This document shows positions 1-9,330 of a stretch of 64,000 nt of DNA, piece after piece. The translations under genes were made by a program, and so were the position numbers. The stretch is taken from contig JBDWFY010000013.1 of the NCBI GenBank assembly GCA_039976075.1, positions 496,001 through 560,000 of the forward strand, given 5' to 3'. The notes under the pieces are model-generated. The model made no database searches, had not been told where the DNA came from, and saw nothing but the letters and a program-made list of their open reading frames with translations. This stretch comes from JBDWFY01 sp039976075 (GTDB taxonomy: Bacteria > Pseudomonadota > Alphaproteobacteria > Rhizobiales > Stappiaceae). Each line of letters starts with the position of its first letter. The first letter of the stretch is position 1.

Positions 1-2389
1 CGCGTCGCAATTCATCTTCATTTTTGTCAAAAGCGCGCGTAACAGAAATCGTGTCGAGCGCCAGACCATCCGTGGTGGTGTAGATTTGGCTGTCCACAAT
101 GTTGGCGCCTGCAATGAAACAGGCACCGGCAATGGTAGTCAGCAGCCGCGGGTGATCGGGTGCCAAAACGGTTATTTCAGTAATGGCTTCGAACTCATGC
201 GGGCGAACAAGTGTCGCCAGTTTTTTGCCTGCCTGGTCCGCTTCCCGAATTAATTCCGCATGTTTGATCTGATCATCGGGATTAACCCGCATCCAATAGG
301 CCGGATAATGACGGTCAAGATACGCCAACCGATTTTCCGGCTCCCAGCCGTCCAGTTTCTCGATCAATGCGTCCTGGGCAGCCGAAACCTGCTGTTTTCG
401 ACTCAGTTGGCTATGTCCGCCGGCAAGCACCGGTTCCGTTTCATAATAGAGTGTCCTGAGGAGCTGACCTTTCCATCCGTTAAAAACACCGGGGCCAACC
501 GCCTTGATATCAGCCACCGTCAGGATCAACAGCAGTTTCAACCTCTCCGGGCTCTGTACGATTTTTGCAAAATCCTGGATGGTTTTATTGTCGTTCAAAT
601 CGCGAGATTGCGCGACCATGCTCATAACAAGATGATTTTCGATAAGCCACGAGACGAGACCGGTCTCGGCCGGACTAAGACCGAACCGCGGACAGAGTTC
701 TTTGGCAATTCGAGCCCCGGCTATGGAGTGATCCTGCGGACGGCCTTTGGCAACATCATGTAGAAACACAGCCACATAGAGTGCATTTCGGCTCTGTATT
801 CCCTTGATGATTTCCGTTGAAAGCGGATGGTCTTCATCCAGCTCTCCCCGCTCGATTTCCGATAGAACACCGATTGAGCGCAGCAGGTGCTCATCAACCG
901 TATAATGATGATACATATTGAACTGCATCATCGCGACGACCTTGCCGAATTCCGGGACAAACCGGCCAAGGACGCCTGTTTCGTTCATTCGCCTGAGTAC
1001 GGATTCAGGATCGTCCCGGCTGGTGAGAATTTTTAGAAAAAGCCGATTTGCGGTTTTGTCATTGCGGATGCCCTTGTCGATGAGTCCGAGCGATCGTCGG
1101 ATCCGCTTCATCGCATTGGGATGGAACGCAAGATTATGGTTCCCGGCGAGAAAAAAGATTCGGATCAGATTGACCGGATCGCGCTTGAAAACGTCGGGTG
1201 ACGCAATGTTGATACGTTGATTTTCAATTATGAAGTCAGCGTGGCCCTTGATGGGTTGTATTTTCCGCTGCCCGCCCAGTGCTTTTAGAAAGCGGGAAAG
1301 GCTTGGAGCGGGTTTGATGTGCTCGACTTCCAGCGCGGCACACAGAATGCGGGTCAGATCGCCTACATCTTTTGCAATCAGGAAATAGTGCTTCATGAAA
1401 CGCTCGACTTCGCGCAAGCCGGGATGCGAGGTGTAACTCAGCCGTAGCGCAATCTCGCGCTGAATATCAAATGATAACCGTTCTTCAGCCCGTCCGGTCA
1501 GGAAGTGCATGTGACACCGGGTTGCCCACAGAAAGTCTTCGCACTTTTTGAAACGCGCATGCTCACTGCGGGAAAAAACGCCCTTCTTTACCAACGCATC
1601 CCCTGATTCAACCTGATAAAAATATTTGGAAATCCAAAAAAGCGTATTCAGGTCCCGAAGACCGCCCTTCCCTTCTTTGACATTGGGTTCAACAAGATAT
1701 CTGGAGGCCCCCTGGTTACGATGCCGTTCGTCGCGTTCTGTCAGCTTGGCGGTAATGAACTCCGGACCGCTGCCCTGTACCACTGATGACTTGAAGCGGG
1801 TCACAAGGTCGTCGAACAATTCCCGATCGCCCCAAAGGTAGCGCGATTCCAGAATTGCTGTCCGGATGGTCATGTCCGATTTTGACAGTCGAATGCACTC
1901 GTCGACGCTGCGGGTCGCATGGCCAACCTTCAACCCCATATCCCACAACATATAAAGAATATATTCGACAATGGATTCGCCCCAGGGCGTCTGTTTATAA
2001 GGAAGCACAAACAACAGATCGAGGTCTGAACCCGGCGCCAGGGTTCCCCGCCCATATCCCCCTACCGCAACAACAGACATGCGTTCGGACGTGGAGGGGT
2101 TGGTGACGCGATAAACATGAGTGGCCGCGAAATCGTAAATGACGTGGATTATTTGATCCTGCAGATAACAGAGGCGCTTGGCGCAAAGCGTACCACCGCC
2201 GTCTTCCAGCAGTTTTTTCTCGATCAGTTTGCGCCCGTCATTGAGACAGATTTTCAGACGGGATAGTATCTGAGAACGTATTTCACTGGAGGAACCGTTA
2301 TTATCCAGCGGACCGGTCAGGTCGGAAAACTCGGCGCGCAATTTGTCGGCATCAATCAGGCCTTCAAATTCCTTAGATAGCTTTTTCAT
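1..2389 (-). CDS. glnD: GlnD, bifunctional PII uridylyltransferase / uridylyl-removing enzyme (C-terminus cut by window edge)
   Basis: GlnD senses glutamine and adds UMP to, or removes it from, PII proteins, so it controls nitrogen assimilation. The frame is open from the ATG at 2389 to the window edge, 796 residues. The nucleotidyltransferase signature GGYGRGTLAPGSDLDLLF lies near residues 110-127, and the family motif EPNVKEGKGGLRDL follows near residue 235. An HD hydrolase motif, HDVAKGRPQDHS, lies near residue 545 and serves the uridylyl-removing activity. The first glutamine-sensing ACT domain begins near residue 735. The second ACT domain should lie beyond base 1, because rhizobial GlnD is usually over 900 residues. 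The frame was checked at both ends and shows no frameshift. Confidence 0.95.
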   Translation of the reverse strand, partial: MKKLSKEFEGLIDADKLRAEFSDLTGPLDNNGSSSEIRSQILSRLKICLNDGRKLIEKKLLEDGGGTLCAKRLCYLQDQIIHVIYDFAATHVYRVTNPSTSERMSVVAVGGYGRGTLAPGSDLDLLFVLPYKQTPWGESIVEYILYMLWDMGLKVGHATRSVDECIRLSKSDMTIRTAILESRYLWGDRELFDDLVTRFKSSVVQGSGPEFITAKLTERDERHRNQGASRYLVEPNVKEGKGGLRDLNTLFWISKYFYQVESGDALVKKGVFSRSEHARFKKCEDFLWATRCHMHFLTGRAEERLSFDIQREIALRLSYTSHPGLREVERFMKHYFLIAKDVGDLTRILCAALEVEHIKPAPSLSRFLKALGGQRKIQPIKGHADFIIENQRINIASPDVFKRDPVNLIRIFFLAGNHNLAFHPNAMKRIRRSLGLIDKGIRNDKTANRLFLKILTSRDDPESVLRRMNETGVLGRFVPEFGKVVAMMQFNMYHHYTVDEHLLRSIGVLSEIERGELDEDHPLSTEIIKGIQSRNALYVAVFLHDVAKGRPQDHSIAGARIAKELCPRFGLSPAETGLVSWLIENHLVMSMVAQSRDLNDNKTIQDFAKIVQSPERLKLLLILTVADIKAVGPGVFNGWKGQLLRTLYYETEPVLAGGHSQLSRKQQVSAAQDALIEKLDGWEPENRLAYLDRHYPAYWMRVNPDDQIKHAELIREADQAGKKLATLVRPHEFEAITEITVLAPDHPRLLTTIAGACFIAGANIVDSQIYTTTDGLALDTISVTRAFDKNEDELRR

Positions 2390-2454
2390 TCAACTCGTCC
2401 GATTTCGCGCCGATGTTCAGGTTTTGCCTACTCATAAGGTAATTCGGCCTCTGA

Positions 2455-2826
2455 TCATACATTGTCTTTGGCGGCAACGACTCGCAGTTGGTGCAGAAGG
2501 TGGCTCAACGACTCTCTGGACAGGCCTGATATTTTCATTGAGAGAAGATTGGCAAATTCCGTTGCCTCAGGCTGCAGACCAGACGTATCGATGGCAATTT
2601 TTGGGTCGGAAATTTCTGCGAGCCGCTGCAATTCTTCTGCTTCGTCCCAGATCACATTGAAAAAGCTGATTATCCGTTGAACCATAAACCAGGTGGGGCG
2701 TCCGCGTTTGCCATGTTCCAGCGCAGACAGATAGGCGCTGGATACTTGCAGGGCTGTGGCCATATCTTTCAGAGAAATTTCGCGTTTGGACCGCATTTCT
2801 CTGATCTTGGCGCCAAAAGGGGTCAT
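2455..2826 (-). CDS. XRE-family helix-turn-helix regulator
   Basis: Small DNA-binding protein of 123 residues. Residues 4-60 form a Cro/CI-type helix-turn-helix; the recognition region reads LQVSSAYLSALEHGKRGRP. The second half is a helical segment of unknown function, probably for dimerisation. It sits 12 bp downstream of the Smr gene on the same strand, so it is probably the last gene of the Tim44/MltA/Smr/HTH cluster. I recall the same order in other Hyphomicrobiales. Its targets cannot be read from the sequence. Confidence 0.85.
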   Translation of the reverse strand: MTPFGAKIREMRSKREISLKDMATALQVSSAYLSALEHGKRGRPTWFMVQRIISFFNVIWDEAEELQRLAEISDPKIAIDTSGLQPEATEFANLLSMKISGLSRESLSHLLHQLRVVAAKDNV

Positions 2827-2838
2827 GGCTATTGTTCC

Positions 2839-3435
2839 CTATTTTCGTCTGATACGTACATAAAACGCGCCGGTACCGCCATGGGCAAGATGGGCCTGCT
2901 CAAAACCAACGATCAGATAGCGGAATTCTGGCAAAGCCAACCACTCCGGTACCACCCGCCTGAGCACACCCCGTTCGTAGCCGGATAACTGTGGTGCAAT
3001 TCCGGAGCCTTTGCCGGTGATGACCAACACCAGACGGTGTCCTCGGGCCTGTGCCCCGCGCAAATACGTGTTCAAACGGTCATATGCCTGATTCTGTGTC
3101 ATTCCGTGCAGATCGATTTTGCCGTCAATACTGAGACGGCCCCGCACCATCTTCTGAACTGTCTTCCGGTCGATTGGTGCAAGTGGAGGCGTCGCTGGCG
3201 GTTTGACTGTCCGTTCCATGGCAGTACCGGTTTTCAGGTTTTGTTGCCGGGCCTTTGGCCGGACGGATTTGGATATTGCCGGTTCGGGTGGGTGCTTTTC
3301 TTCCGATTTCGCATGATCTTTGAGTTTTGATGCGTGTTGAGGCAGAGGTTCAACCGTCTCCGTCACCTTGCGCCACAGGTCCATATCCTCGGGACTGAAC
3401 TGGCCAGGCTTCCGTCGCCCTCCCTTGCCGGTCAT
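2839..3435 (-). CDS. Smr/MutS2-type domain protein
   Basis: Protein of 198 residues. The first 90 or so are charged and probably disordered. The rest is an Smr domain, with the hallmark IDLHGMTQNQAYDRL near residue 108 and the glycine-rich TGKGSG near residue 140. Smr domains are nucleases or nucleic-acid binders in bacteria; the role of this stand-alone form is not known. Its start codon directly follows the mltA stop codon with no spacer, which indicates translational coupling. Confidence 0.9.
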   Translation of the reverse strand: MTGKGGRRKPGQFSPEDMDLWRKVTETVEPLPQHASKLKDHAKSEEKHPPEPAISKSVRPKARQQNLKTGTAMERTVKPPATPPLAPIDRKTVQKMVRGRLSIDGKIDLHGMTQNQAYDRLNTYLRGAQARGHRLVLVITGKGSGIAPQLSGYERGVLRRVVPEWLALPEFRYLIVGFEQAHLAHGGTGAFYVRIRRK

Positions 3436-4542
3436 TTAGGACACCTCGGTCAGATCGAGGCCATGGGGAACCAGCAGAATGACCGTTGCGGCATGTTTTA
3501 TCTGACCGGCAATCGTCGCCGCCGAATTTCCTGTGCCGATAAACAAATCGCCTCGAGCGGGTCCGATTATTGCCGACCCGGTGTCTTGCGCGATCATTAG
3601 GCGATCAAATGCGTGGTCGATGCCCATCTGGCTATGTGCAGTTTCAAGATCAGACAAATCCGATGACACCCAGACAGGCGTTGAAAACGTGTGAAGCAGA
3701 CGATCGACCGCCAGAGATCGCCCTGCGGTTAGTGGAACACCACCTGCCGCGACAGGCCCGTCACTATCGGAAATACCAGTAACTTCCTTAAAGAATATAA
3801 AGGACCGGTTCTTTTTCATCAGTGCGCTGGCGGCGTTGCCGTTTGTTTCCAGCCATGAGCGCAGCGCATCTGCGGTCATCGCCTTACGGTCAATCAATCC
3901 ATCATCAATCAGAAATTTGCCGATTGGTGTATAGGGATGTCCACTCTTGCCTGAATAGGTAACCCGCATCAGCGAGCCGTCGGTCAACTTGATTTTTGCA
4001 GATCCCTGAATGTGAACGAAGAAGGCTTCCACCTTGCTGCGAAGATGAACGAGCGCAAGTTTTCGGTCGCTCAGTGCACCGTCTTCGATTGCTGCTCTGT
4101 CATGATATTCGCTATAGATTTCGCCGGTTCGGCGTGCGAAAGCGAATCCGCTGGATATGCCTTCAGGAGGGCGATCGGGATCGATCTTTGTCAACTCCGG
4201 AGGGTGCCTGTAGAGCGGCGCTTCAAAACCGGGCTGCTCCTCCCTTGAACCCTCTATTTCCGGCTCATAGTAGCCGGTTACGAAACCTTGGCTGGGTCTA
4301 TTAATCAGATACGGGACGAAATGCGTTTCAAAAAACGACCGCGCGGTGTCGCTATCGATCGTTTCCAGCGCCAGGGCGCTGGTAAAAATCGGCCTTAGTG
4401 CGTCTGCCGCAACACCCAGCCGTCCGGTTTTGGGAGGTTTATGCAACCCGTATCGTGCCGATCTGCGAAAGGCTTCAAGTGCCTCTTCATGCCTGTCGTT
4501 GCGCCATCGGGGGATCTGGTCGAAAGATAAACGCTGAAACAT
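3436..4542 (-). CDS. mltA: MltA-type lytic murein transglycosylase
   Basis: Cleaves the glycan strands of peptidoglycan, leaving 1,6-anhydro-muramic ends. The 368-residue protein has the MltA barrel motif GFVTGYYEPEIEGS near residue 100 and the C-terminal 3D domain with AQDTGSAIIGPARGDLF near residue 318; its first Asp corresponds to the catalytic Asp of the family. No signal peptide or lipobox is visible: the protein starts MFQRLSFDQIPRW and no in-frame extension is available. As far as I recall this is common for rhizobial MltA, so the export route is unclear. The gene is directly coupled to the downstream Smr gene. Confidence 0.92.
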   Translation of the reverse strand: MFQRLSFDQIPRWRNDRHEEALEAFRRSARYGLHKPPKTGRLGVAADALRPIFTSALALETIDSDTARSFFETHFVPYLINRPSQGFVTGYYEPEIEGSREEQPGFEAPLYRHPPELTKIDPDRPPEGISSGFAFARRTGEIYSEYHDRAAIEDGALSDRKLALVHLRSKVEAFFVHIQGSAKIKLTDGSLMRVTYSGKSGHPYTPIGKFLIDDGLIDRKAMTADALRSWLETNGNAASALMKKNRSFIFFKEVTGISDSDGPVAAGGVPLTAGRSLAVDRLLHTFSTPVWVSSDLSDLETAHSQMGIDHAFDRLMIAQDTGSAIIGPARGDLFIGTGNSAATIAGQIKHAATVILLVPHGLDLTEVS

Positions 4543-4618
4543 GGTATTCGATCAATCATTCGGTGCATTTTTGGCGTCGAGATTGGCGTAGCATCTCAAG
4601 CAAGTTTTCGCTTCCAGG

Positions 4619-4718
4619 GCAATTCTAGCAAATTTTGAATTGCGAAAAATGAACCAAGCCTTTGTATTGTCGCCTATCCCTGTCGGATAAGTGTTTCACC
4701 GTCTCCGGTATACGCTGT
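4619..4718 (+). repeat. dispersed intergenic repeat, copy A
   Basis: Aligns without gaps over 100 positions to 23935-24034, with 75 identities counted by hand. The best conserved blocks are CAAG-CTTTGT, TATCC and GTGTTTCA. The first quarter can fold through GCAATTC (4619-4625) and GAATTGC (4637-4643). The end folds less perfectly than in copy B, but one changed base restores a Watson-Crick pair. It resembles the structured intergenic elements known from rhizobial genomes. Confidence 0.65.
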
Positions 4719-4809
4719 ATCGTATTGATGAGATACTTGATAGGGCAACATTGACCCCTGAGGTTTAATTACGGCCGATTGATCGACCAAAACTTCCTTC
4801 AAAAATAAA

Positions 4810-4829
4810 AGGCGGCCAACTGGCCGCCT
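4810..4829 (-). terminator. rho-independent terminator of the Tim44-like gene
   Basis: Perfect 9-bp stem AGGCGGCCA / TGGCCGCCT with a 2-base apparent loop (probably four unpaired bases in practice). On the minus strand it is followed by the T-rich run TTTATTTTT. It lies 33 bp past the stop codon of the Tim44-like gene. Confidence 0.85.
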
Positions 4830-4862
4830 AAAACTATTTTAATCAGGAATTGAAAATCCGGT

Positions 4863-5570
4863 TTATTCGGCTGCTTCCGTAGCAACCAGTTTCCAGTTGG
4901 GATCATTCGCAGATACGTCGCGCGAAAATGTCCAGATATCCGTGACATCGGTAACTAGGTTCGGATCGCCGTCTATAACCGCACCATCAGTATTTTTGGT
5001 CGCTGAGATAAGCTGGCTCTTGAAACGAACCGTGACCTGGGCGGTGTCTGATTTCAGCGCCGCCTCGACAATATCCGCCTTTTCGATACCTACAAACGTC
5101 GATTCAACGGTTTCCTTACGAGACTCCCGATCATCGATCGCCGACAGAAATCCTTCATAAACATCATTCGACAGAAGGTTCTTGAGGGATTTTCTATCAC
5201 CCTCTGCAAAGGCTGTAACGATCATCTCGTAAGCCATCTTGGCGCCGTTGACGAAGTTGTCCGGATCAAAACCACGGTCGGCCGCGACAATCGTTTTCAA
5301 CGCCTCATTGAGAGCGGAGCCATCAGGTGCGATGCGGTTGATATCCGCTTCATGGCCGGGGCCATCTGCTTCCTGATTGTCCTGCCGTGGCAGCGAAATA
5401 ACGTTGTCATTGCTGCCGGTAGAATCTTTTTGCGCCTCTTTTGCTTCATAAGGATCGTAGGGAGGGCGTTCATTTCCCGTCCGACGGCCCAGTACGCTGC
5501 GCAGTCGGAAAAATATCACCACGGCAAGCACGAGAAAGATGATATTGTAGACGTCAAAAATTTCGTTCAT
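4863..5570 (-). CDS. Tim44-like domain protein (TimA type)
   Basis: Protein of 235 residues with one N-terminal membrane helix (residues 8-28, IIFLVLAVVIFFRLRSVLG), a charged linker and a C-terminal Tim44 domain (about residues 95-230). In alphaproteobacteria these proteins are membrane-anchored relatives of the mitochondrial import component Tim44; their bacterial role is not well defined. It is divergent from fxsA across a 500-bp gap and lies upstream of mltA. In many Hyphomicrobiales secB stands next to fxsA here, but it is absent from this window. Confidence 0.9.
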   Translation of the reverse strand: MNEIFDVYNIIFLVLAVVIFFRLRSVLGRRTGNERPPYDPYEAKEAQKDSTGSNDNVISLPRQDNQEADGPGHEADINRIAPDGSALNEALKTIVAADRGFDPDNFVNGAKMAYEMIVTAFAEGDRKSLKNLLSNDVYEGFLSAIDDRESRKETVESTFVGIEKADIVEAALKSDTAQVTVRFKSQLISATKNTDGAVIDGDPNLVTDVTDIWTFSRDVSANDPNWKLVATEAAE

Positions 5571-6070
5571 TTCTCACCGACCGGCCAAATATCTCACAAG
5601 CGTCACTCCGCGATCCATGCCGCATTGAGCTGACTTTTTCAACGGTTTCCTATTCTTTGGGTAAATATACCCGCAAATAGATTAGAATTATCGCTGAGAT
5701 GTATCGGATCCGTATTAAGTCCGGACGGATCGATTATCAATAACATCCTGTTATTGCACACTCGCAATGACATAACCACCTTCACCGGAATTTACTTGAA
5801 CGACGTCGGAGAGATTTTCCTCTCGTCGCTGCCTGAGAAATCCGACAAAGACTGGTAGGGATTATGTAAGGTTTCTTGAACCAGCATAAAAGGGTAAGCG
5901 CAACCCCCGGCGAATTAATTAGGCGGATGACCCGCTTAAAATCGCATCAAGCTTGAAAAATATGACACAAATAAGCGTTCGATGACGTTTCTTTGATGTC
6001 GAAACTGGTATTTCGGACTAAAGGTGCCCACTTGCTGATCAACAACATTTGAAAAAAAGTCGACAGAGCC
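5571..6070. other. 500-bp divergent intergenic region
   Basis: Lies between the leftward Tim44-like gene and rightward fxsA, so it should hold both promoters. No convincing gene is present. One clear inverted repeat, CAATAACA-TCC-TGTTATTG at 5738-5756, has no T-run behind it; it could be a protein-binding site. Confidence 0.5.
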
Positions 6071-6595
6071 ATGCCGATCCTTCTCCTTCTTCTCCTGATA
6101 TTTCTGGTCATTCCGGCGCTTGAGATTTCGGTTTTTATCGCGGTCGGTGGAGCAATCGGCATCGTGCCGACATTGCTGATCACCATCGCCACAGCCGTGA
6201 TCGGGACCGCGCTGATGCGCAGCCAGGGTTTCTCTCTGATACAGAAAATCCAGAAAGAAACGGAGGCTGGCCGCGTTCCTGGCGAAGATCTTGGTCATGG
6301 TGCGATGATTCTGATGGCAGGCTTGTTATTGCTCATTCCGGGATTTGTTACCGACGCGATTGGCTTGTTGCTGTTTGTACCGCCCATCAGGCACGCACTG
6401 TGGCGTTTCTTTGTAAAGCGCATGAATATAACAATTGTGCAGCCTGGCGGCCGCCCGGAACAGTATCGTGCGAAAGACGGTGTAGTGGATCTGGATGAAG
6501 ACGAATGGGCTCAGAAGCCGACGGATCCTTCGACCCCATGGAACAAAGATGATCCCCGATCTTCAGGTGGCCGGATAGAAGATAAAAGAGATTGA
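6071..6595 (+). CDS. fxsA: FxsA family membrane protein
   Basis: Protein of 174 residues. Hydrophobic segments lie at residues 2-20, 27-47 and 76-99, followed by a charged tail rich in Asp, Pro and Lys. The pattern PALEISVFIAVGGAIG near residue 12 is typical of FxsA. E. coli FxsA is a cytoplasmic membrane protein named for suppressing phage T7 exclusion by the F plasmid; its normal role is unknown. It is the neighbour of the Tim44-like gene in related genomes. The ribosome-binding site is weak. Confidence 0.9.
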   Translation: MPILLLLLLIFLVIPALEISVFIAVGGAIGIVPTLLITIATAVIGTALMRSQGFSLIQKIQKETEAGRVPGEDLGHGAMILMAGLLLLIPGFVTDAIGLLLFVPPIRHALWRFFVKRMNITIVQPGGRPEQYRAKDGVVDLDEDEWAQKPTDPSTPWNKDDPRSSGGRIEDKRD

Positions 6596-6693
6596 AAGAG
6601 GACGCCTCACGAACCCGGTTGTTTTGGGGCGATCAGATTTCGATCAATGCCACCATTTGATGGCTGCAAGAATTCCAGGGCAGGAGAGATGGA

Positions 6694-8181
6694 ATGAAAG
6701 TCGGGGGTGCCGTTGCTGCGGGCCATCAGTTAACGGCTGAAGCAGCAACGGAAGTGCTGATTGATGGCGGTAATGCGTTTGATGCGATTGTGGCCGGTCT
6801 GCTGGTCGCCAGCGTCGTTGAACCGGTTCTGTGCTCGCTGGGCGGTGGCGGGTTTTTGATGGCGCGTCCTGCCGGACGTCGGGTGGACCTAGTCGATTTT
6901 TTTGCCGACGCGCCCCTGAACAAACGCAATCCCGATGAGGTGGAGTTTGTTGATGTCAGTGCGGATTTTGGAACGGCAACACAGAGCTTCAAAATAGGCA
7001 AAGGCTCGATTGCGACGCCGGGTATGATCCCCGGCCTTTTTTTCATTCAGGAGCATTTGGGCTCGCTGCCGATGCGACGGCTCATTGAACCGGCCGTTGC
7101 CATTGCTAAAAACGGACATCGGGTCACCAAATATCAGGCCGAACTGGCCGCCATCGTAAAACCCATCCTGACGTTTTCCGCCGAAGCCAGAAAACAGTTT
7201 TCCCCCTCTGGTGATCTGATCAAACAGGGAGACATCTATAAAAACCCTGCCTTGGGAGAAACGTTCGAAGCACTGGCCGAGGATGGTGTGCGTTTCGCTG
7301 TTGATGGTCCACTGGGACAGGCAATCCTTGATGGACAGGACAGCGAAGGTTTTCTCACAGTTGAGGATCTGCGTCGCTATGAAGTTCGCCACCGACCACC
7401 TCTGAAGACCTCTTTTGCCGGCGCGATGCTGGCACTCAATCCCGCACCGTCAATGGGCGGCGCCCTGATCAGCAACATGCTGGCGCGTATGCAGCACGAC
7501 ACTATCGACCCTTTGAGAATTGCGGAGGCGATGGAGCTGACAGATCGGCAATGGCATCTTGATCCGCAGGATTATGAAGGGCTTTGCGCTGCGGCGTTGC
7601 CACGGGAAACGCTGATCAACAAGACAGTGCAGCGCGGGACCACCCACATTTCAGTCATAGACTCAGAGGGCAATGCCGCGTCGACCACGGTATCCAATGG
7701 TGAAGGTAATGGCGAGATACTGCCGGAATTCGGATTTATGCCGAACAACATGCTGGGCGAGGAGGATGTCAATCCAAAGGGATTTCACAGTTGGGTTCCC
7801 GGTCATCGTCTGTCGTCGATGATGGTCCCGACGCTGGTCAGAAAGGATGATGGAACGATCATCGCGCTGGGATCGGGCGGGTCCAACAGGATCAGAACGG
7901 CGATTTTTCAGGTTCTTCTGCGTTTGCTGGCCGAAGGAAGCCACGTGACCGATGCAGTGTGCGCACCGCGGCTGCATGTGGAGAAGGCGTTCCTCGATTA
8001 TGAAAATGGCTACAATGAAGGCGAGGTGGCAAAACTCGTCGATGCCTTTCCCGAGCACCACAGGTATTGGGAAAAACCCTCGATGTATTTCGGTGGCGTT
8101 CACGCCGTAAGTCGCAACGAAAAGGGCGGATTTGACGGTGCGGGTGATACACGCCGCGCCGGTGTCTACCTAACGGCTTAG
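6694..8181 (+). CDS. gamma-glutamyltransferase-like Ntn hydrolase
   Basis: Protein of 495 residues. The N-terminal half carries the GGT start pattern, with DGGNAFDAIVA near residue 25 and GGGGFLM near residue 50. The predicted autocleavage site with the nucleophilic Thr is GTTHISVIDSEGN near residue 312, followed by GSGGSNRIRTA near residue 390. The family transfers or hydrolyses gamma-glutamyl groups, usually from glutathione, in the periplasm. This copy has no signal peptide and is shorter than classic GGT (about 550-580 residues), so it may act in the cytoplasm on another gamma-glutamyl or acyl substrate. A plausible ribosome-binding site, GGAGAG, precedes the ATG. Confidence 0.85.
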   Translation: MKVGGAVAAGHQLTAEAATEVLIDGGNAFDAIVAGLLVASVVEPVLCSLGGGGFLMARPAGRRVDLVDFFADAPLNKRNPDEVEFVDVSADFGTATQSFKIGKGSIATPGMIPGLFFIQEHLGSLPMRRLIEPAVAIAKNGHRVTKYQAELAAIVKPILTFSAEARKQFSPSGDLIKQGDIYKNPALGETFEALAEDGVRFAVDGPLGQAILDGQDSEGFLTVEDLRRYEVRHRPPLKTSFAGAMLALNPAPSMGGALISNMLARMQHDTIDPLRIAEAMELTDRQWHLDPQDYEGLCAAALPRETLINKTVQRGTTHISVIDSEGNAASTTVSNGEGNGEILPEFGFMPNNMLGEEDVNPKGFHSWVPGHRLSSMMVPTLVRKDDGTIIALGSGGSNRIRTAIFQVLLRLLAEGSHVTDAVCAPRLHVEKAFLDYENGYNEGEVAKLVDAFPEHHRYWEKPSMYFGGVHAVSRNEKGGFDGAGDTRRAGVYLTA

Positions 8182-8286
8182 ACTCCATTAACCACGCACA
8201 TAATCTGATGACCCGTGTTAACGGGACAGCACCGCTGTTTCTGTAGGATGCGCATAAATTCCATGCCTGTCCTGAGGAACGAGCGG

Positions 8287-9330
8287 ATGAACGCTGTGAA
8301 GTCGAGAATCGACTGGGTCGATTATGCCAAAGGTTTCTGCATTATCTTTGTTGTGATGATGCATTCAACTCTGGGTGTTGAAAAAGCCGCTGGCGAAGAA
8401 GGCTGGATGCATGCGCTTGTTGCCTTTGCACAACCTTTTCGGATGCCGGATTTCTTTATGATTTCCGGCCTGTTCCTGGCCCGGGTTATTGACCGCAACT
8501 GGCGACCGTATCTGGATAAGAAAGTTGTCCATTTCGCCTATTTTTACGTTCTCTGGGTAACGATCCAGTTCGCGACCAAGGCTCCTGGGTTTGCAGCCGA
8601 GATGGGCTGGTCCGGTGTTGTGGAACAATATTTTCTTGCTTACATCGAGCCGTTTGGAACCCTGTGGTTCATCTATCTGTTGCCGCTGTTTTTCGTGGTC
8701 ACAAAACTGACGCGACAGGCGGGTGTTCCCTGGCAGGTGGTTCTGGCAGTTGCGGCAGTCTTGCAGATCCTGCCTATTCATACCGGGTGGCTGATCATCG
8801 ATGAATCGGCAAGTCGATTTGTGTTTTTCTTTGCGGGTTATCAGTTCGCACCGGTAATTTTCCGCCTTGCAGACTGGGTACAGGACAACGTTCTTTTGGC
8901 TGTTGCGGGTCTGTGTGCCTGGGCCGTGTTTAACGGCACACTGGTTTACATCGGCTGGTCCATGCTGCCAATTATCAGTCTGGGACTTGGTGCTCTCGGT
9001 GCCGTCGCCGTGATCAATATTTCCGCTCTGCTGGCGAAGATCCATTGGTTCAGCATTCTGCGTTATTGCGGACAGAATTCGATCGTCATCTATCTGTCCT
9101 TCTTCCTGCCCATGGCGGCTAGCCGAATAGTTCTGCTGAAACTTGGCGTGATCACCGATATCGGCACCATCTCGATGTTTGTAACGGCTGCCGGTGTTGT
9201 CGGCCCGCTGTTCTTGCTCGCCTTCATCAATTGGACCGGGTGGGGACGCTTACTTTTCACACGGCCCCAATGGGCGCAATTGAAGGATCGATCAGCGCCT
9301 GCGTCGATCAAAATGGAACCCGCCGAATAG
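8287..9330 (+). CDS. acyltransferase-3 family membrane protein
   Basis: Integral membrane protein of 347 residues with about ten hydrophobic segments. The family signature is at the start: DWVDYAKGFCIIFVVMMHS, with the conserved His of the first helix. Such proteins O-acylate surface sugars or lipids using cytoplasmic acyl-CoA. I chose the ATG at 8287 because a GAGGAACGAG stretch lies just upstream and the family domain begins about ten residues later. The frame is open up to a GTG at 8215. The substrate cannot be inferred from the neighbours. Confidence 0.85.
   Translation: MNAVKSRIDWVDYAKGFCIIFVVMMHSTLGVEKAAGEEGWMHALVAFAQPFRMPDFFMISGLFLARVIDRNWRPYLDKKVVHFAYFYVLWVTIQFATKAPGFAAEMGWSGVVEQYFLAYIEPFGTLWFIYLLPLFFVVTKLTRQAGVPWQVVLAVAAVLQILPIHTGWLIIDESASRFVFFFAGYQFAPVIFRLADWVQDNVLLAVAGLCAWAVFNGTLVYIGWSMLPIISLGLGALGAVAVINISALLAKIHWFSILRYCGQNSIVIYLSFFLPMAASRIVLLKLGVITDIGTISMFVTAAGVVGPLFLLAFINWTGWGRLLFTRPQWAQLKDRSAPASIKMEPAE

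Larger units (their letters stand above)
4543..4862. other. intergenic stretch with terminator and one copy of a dispersed repeat
   Basis: This 320-bp gap between the Tim44-like gene and mltA holds no credible gene. It contains the rho-independent terminator at 4810-4829 and a 100-bp element at 4619-4718 that recurs at 23935-24034. Confidence 0.7.

Noticed and set aside
1..2389. A frameshift in glnD, since several small open frames on the opposite strand appear there.
   Set aside because: Reading the minus strand from the ATG at 2389 to the left edge gives one uninterrupted frame with all expected motifs.
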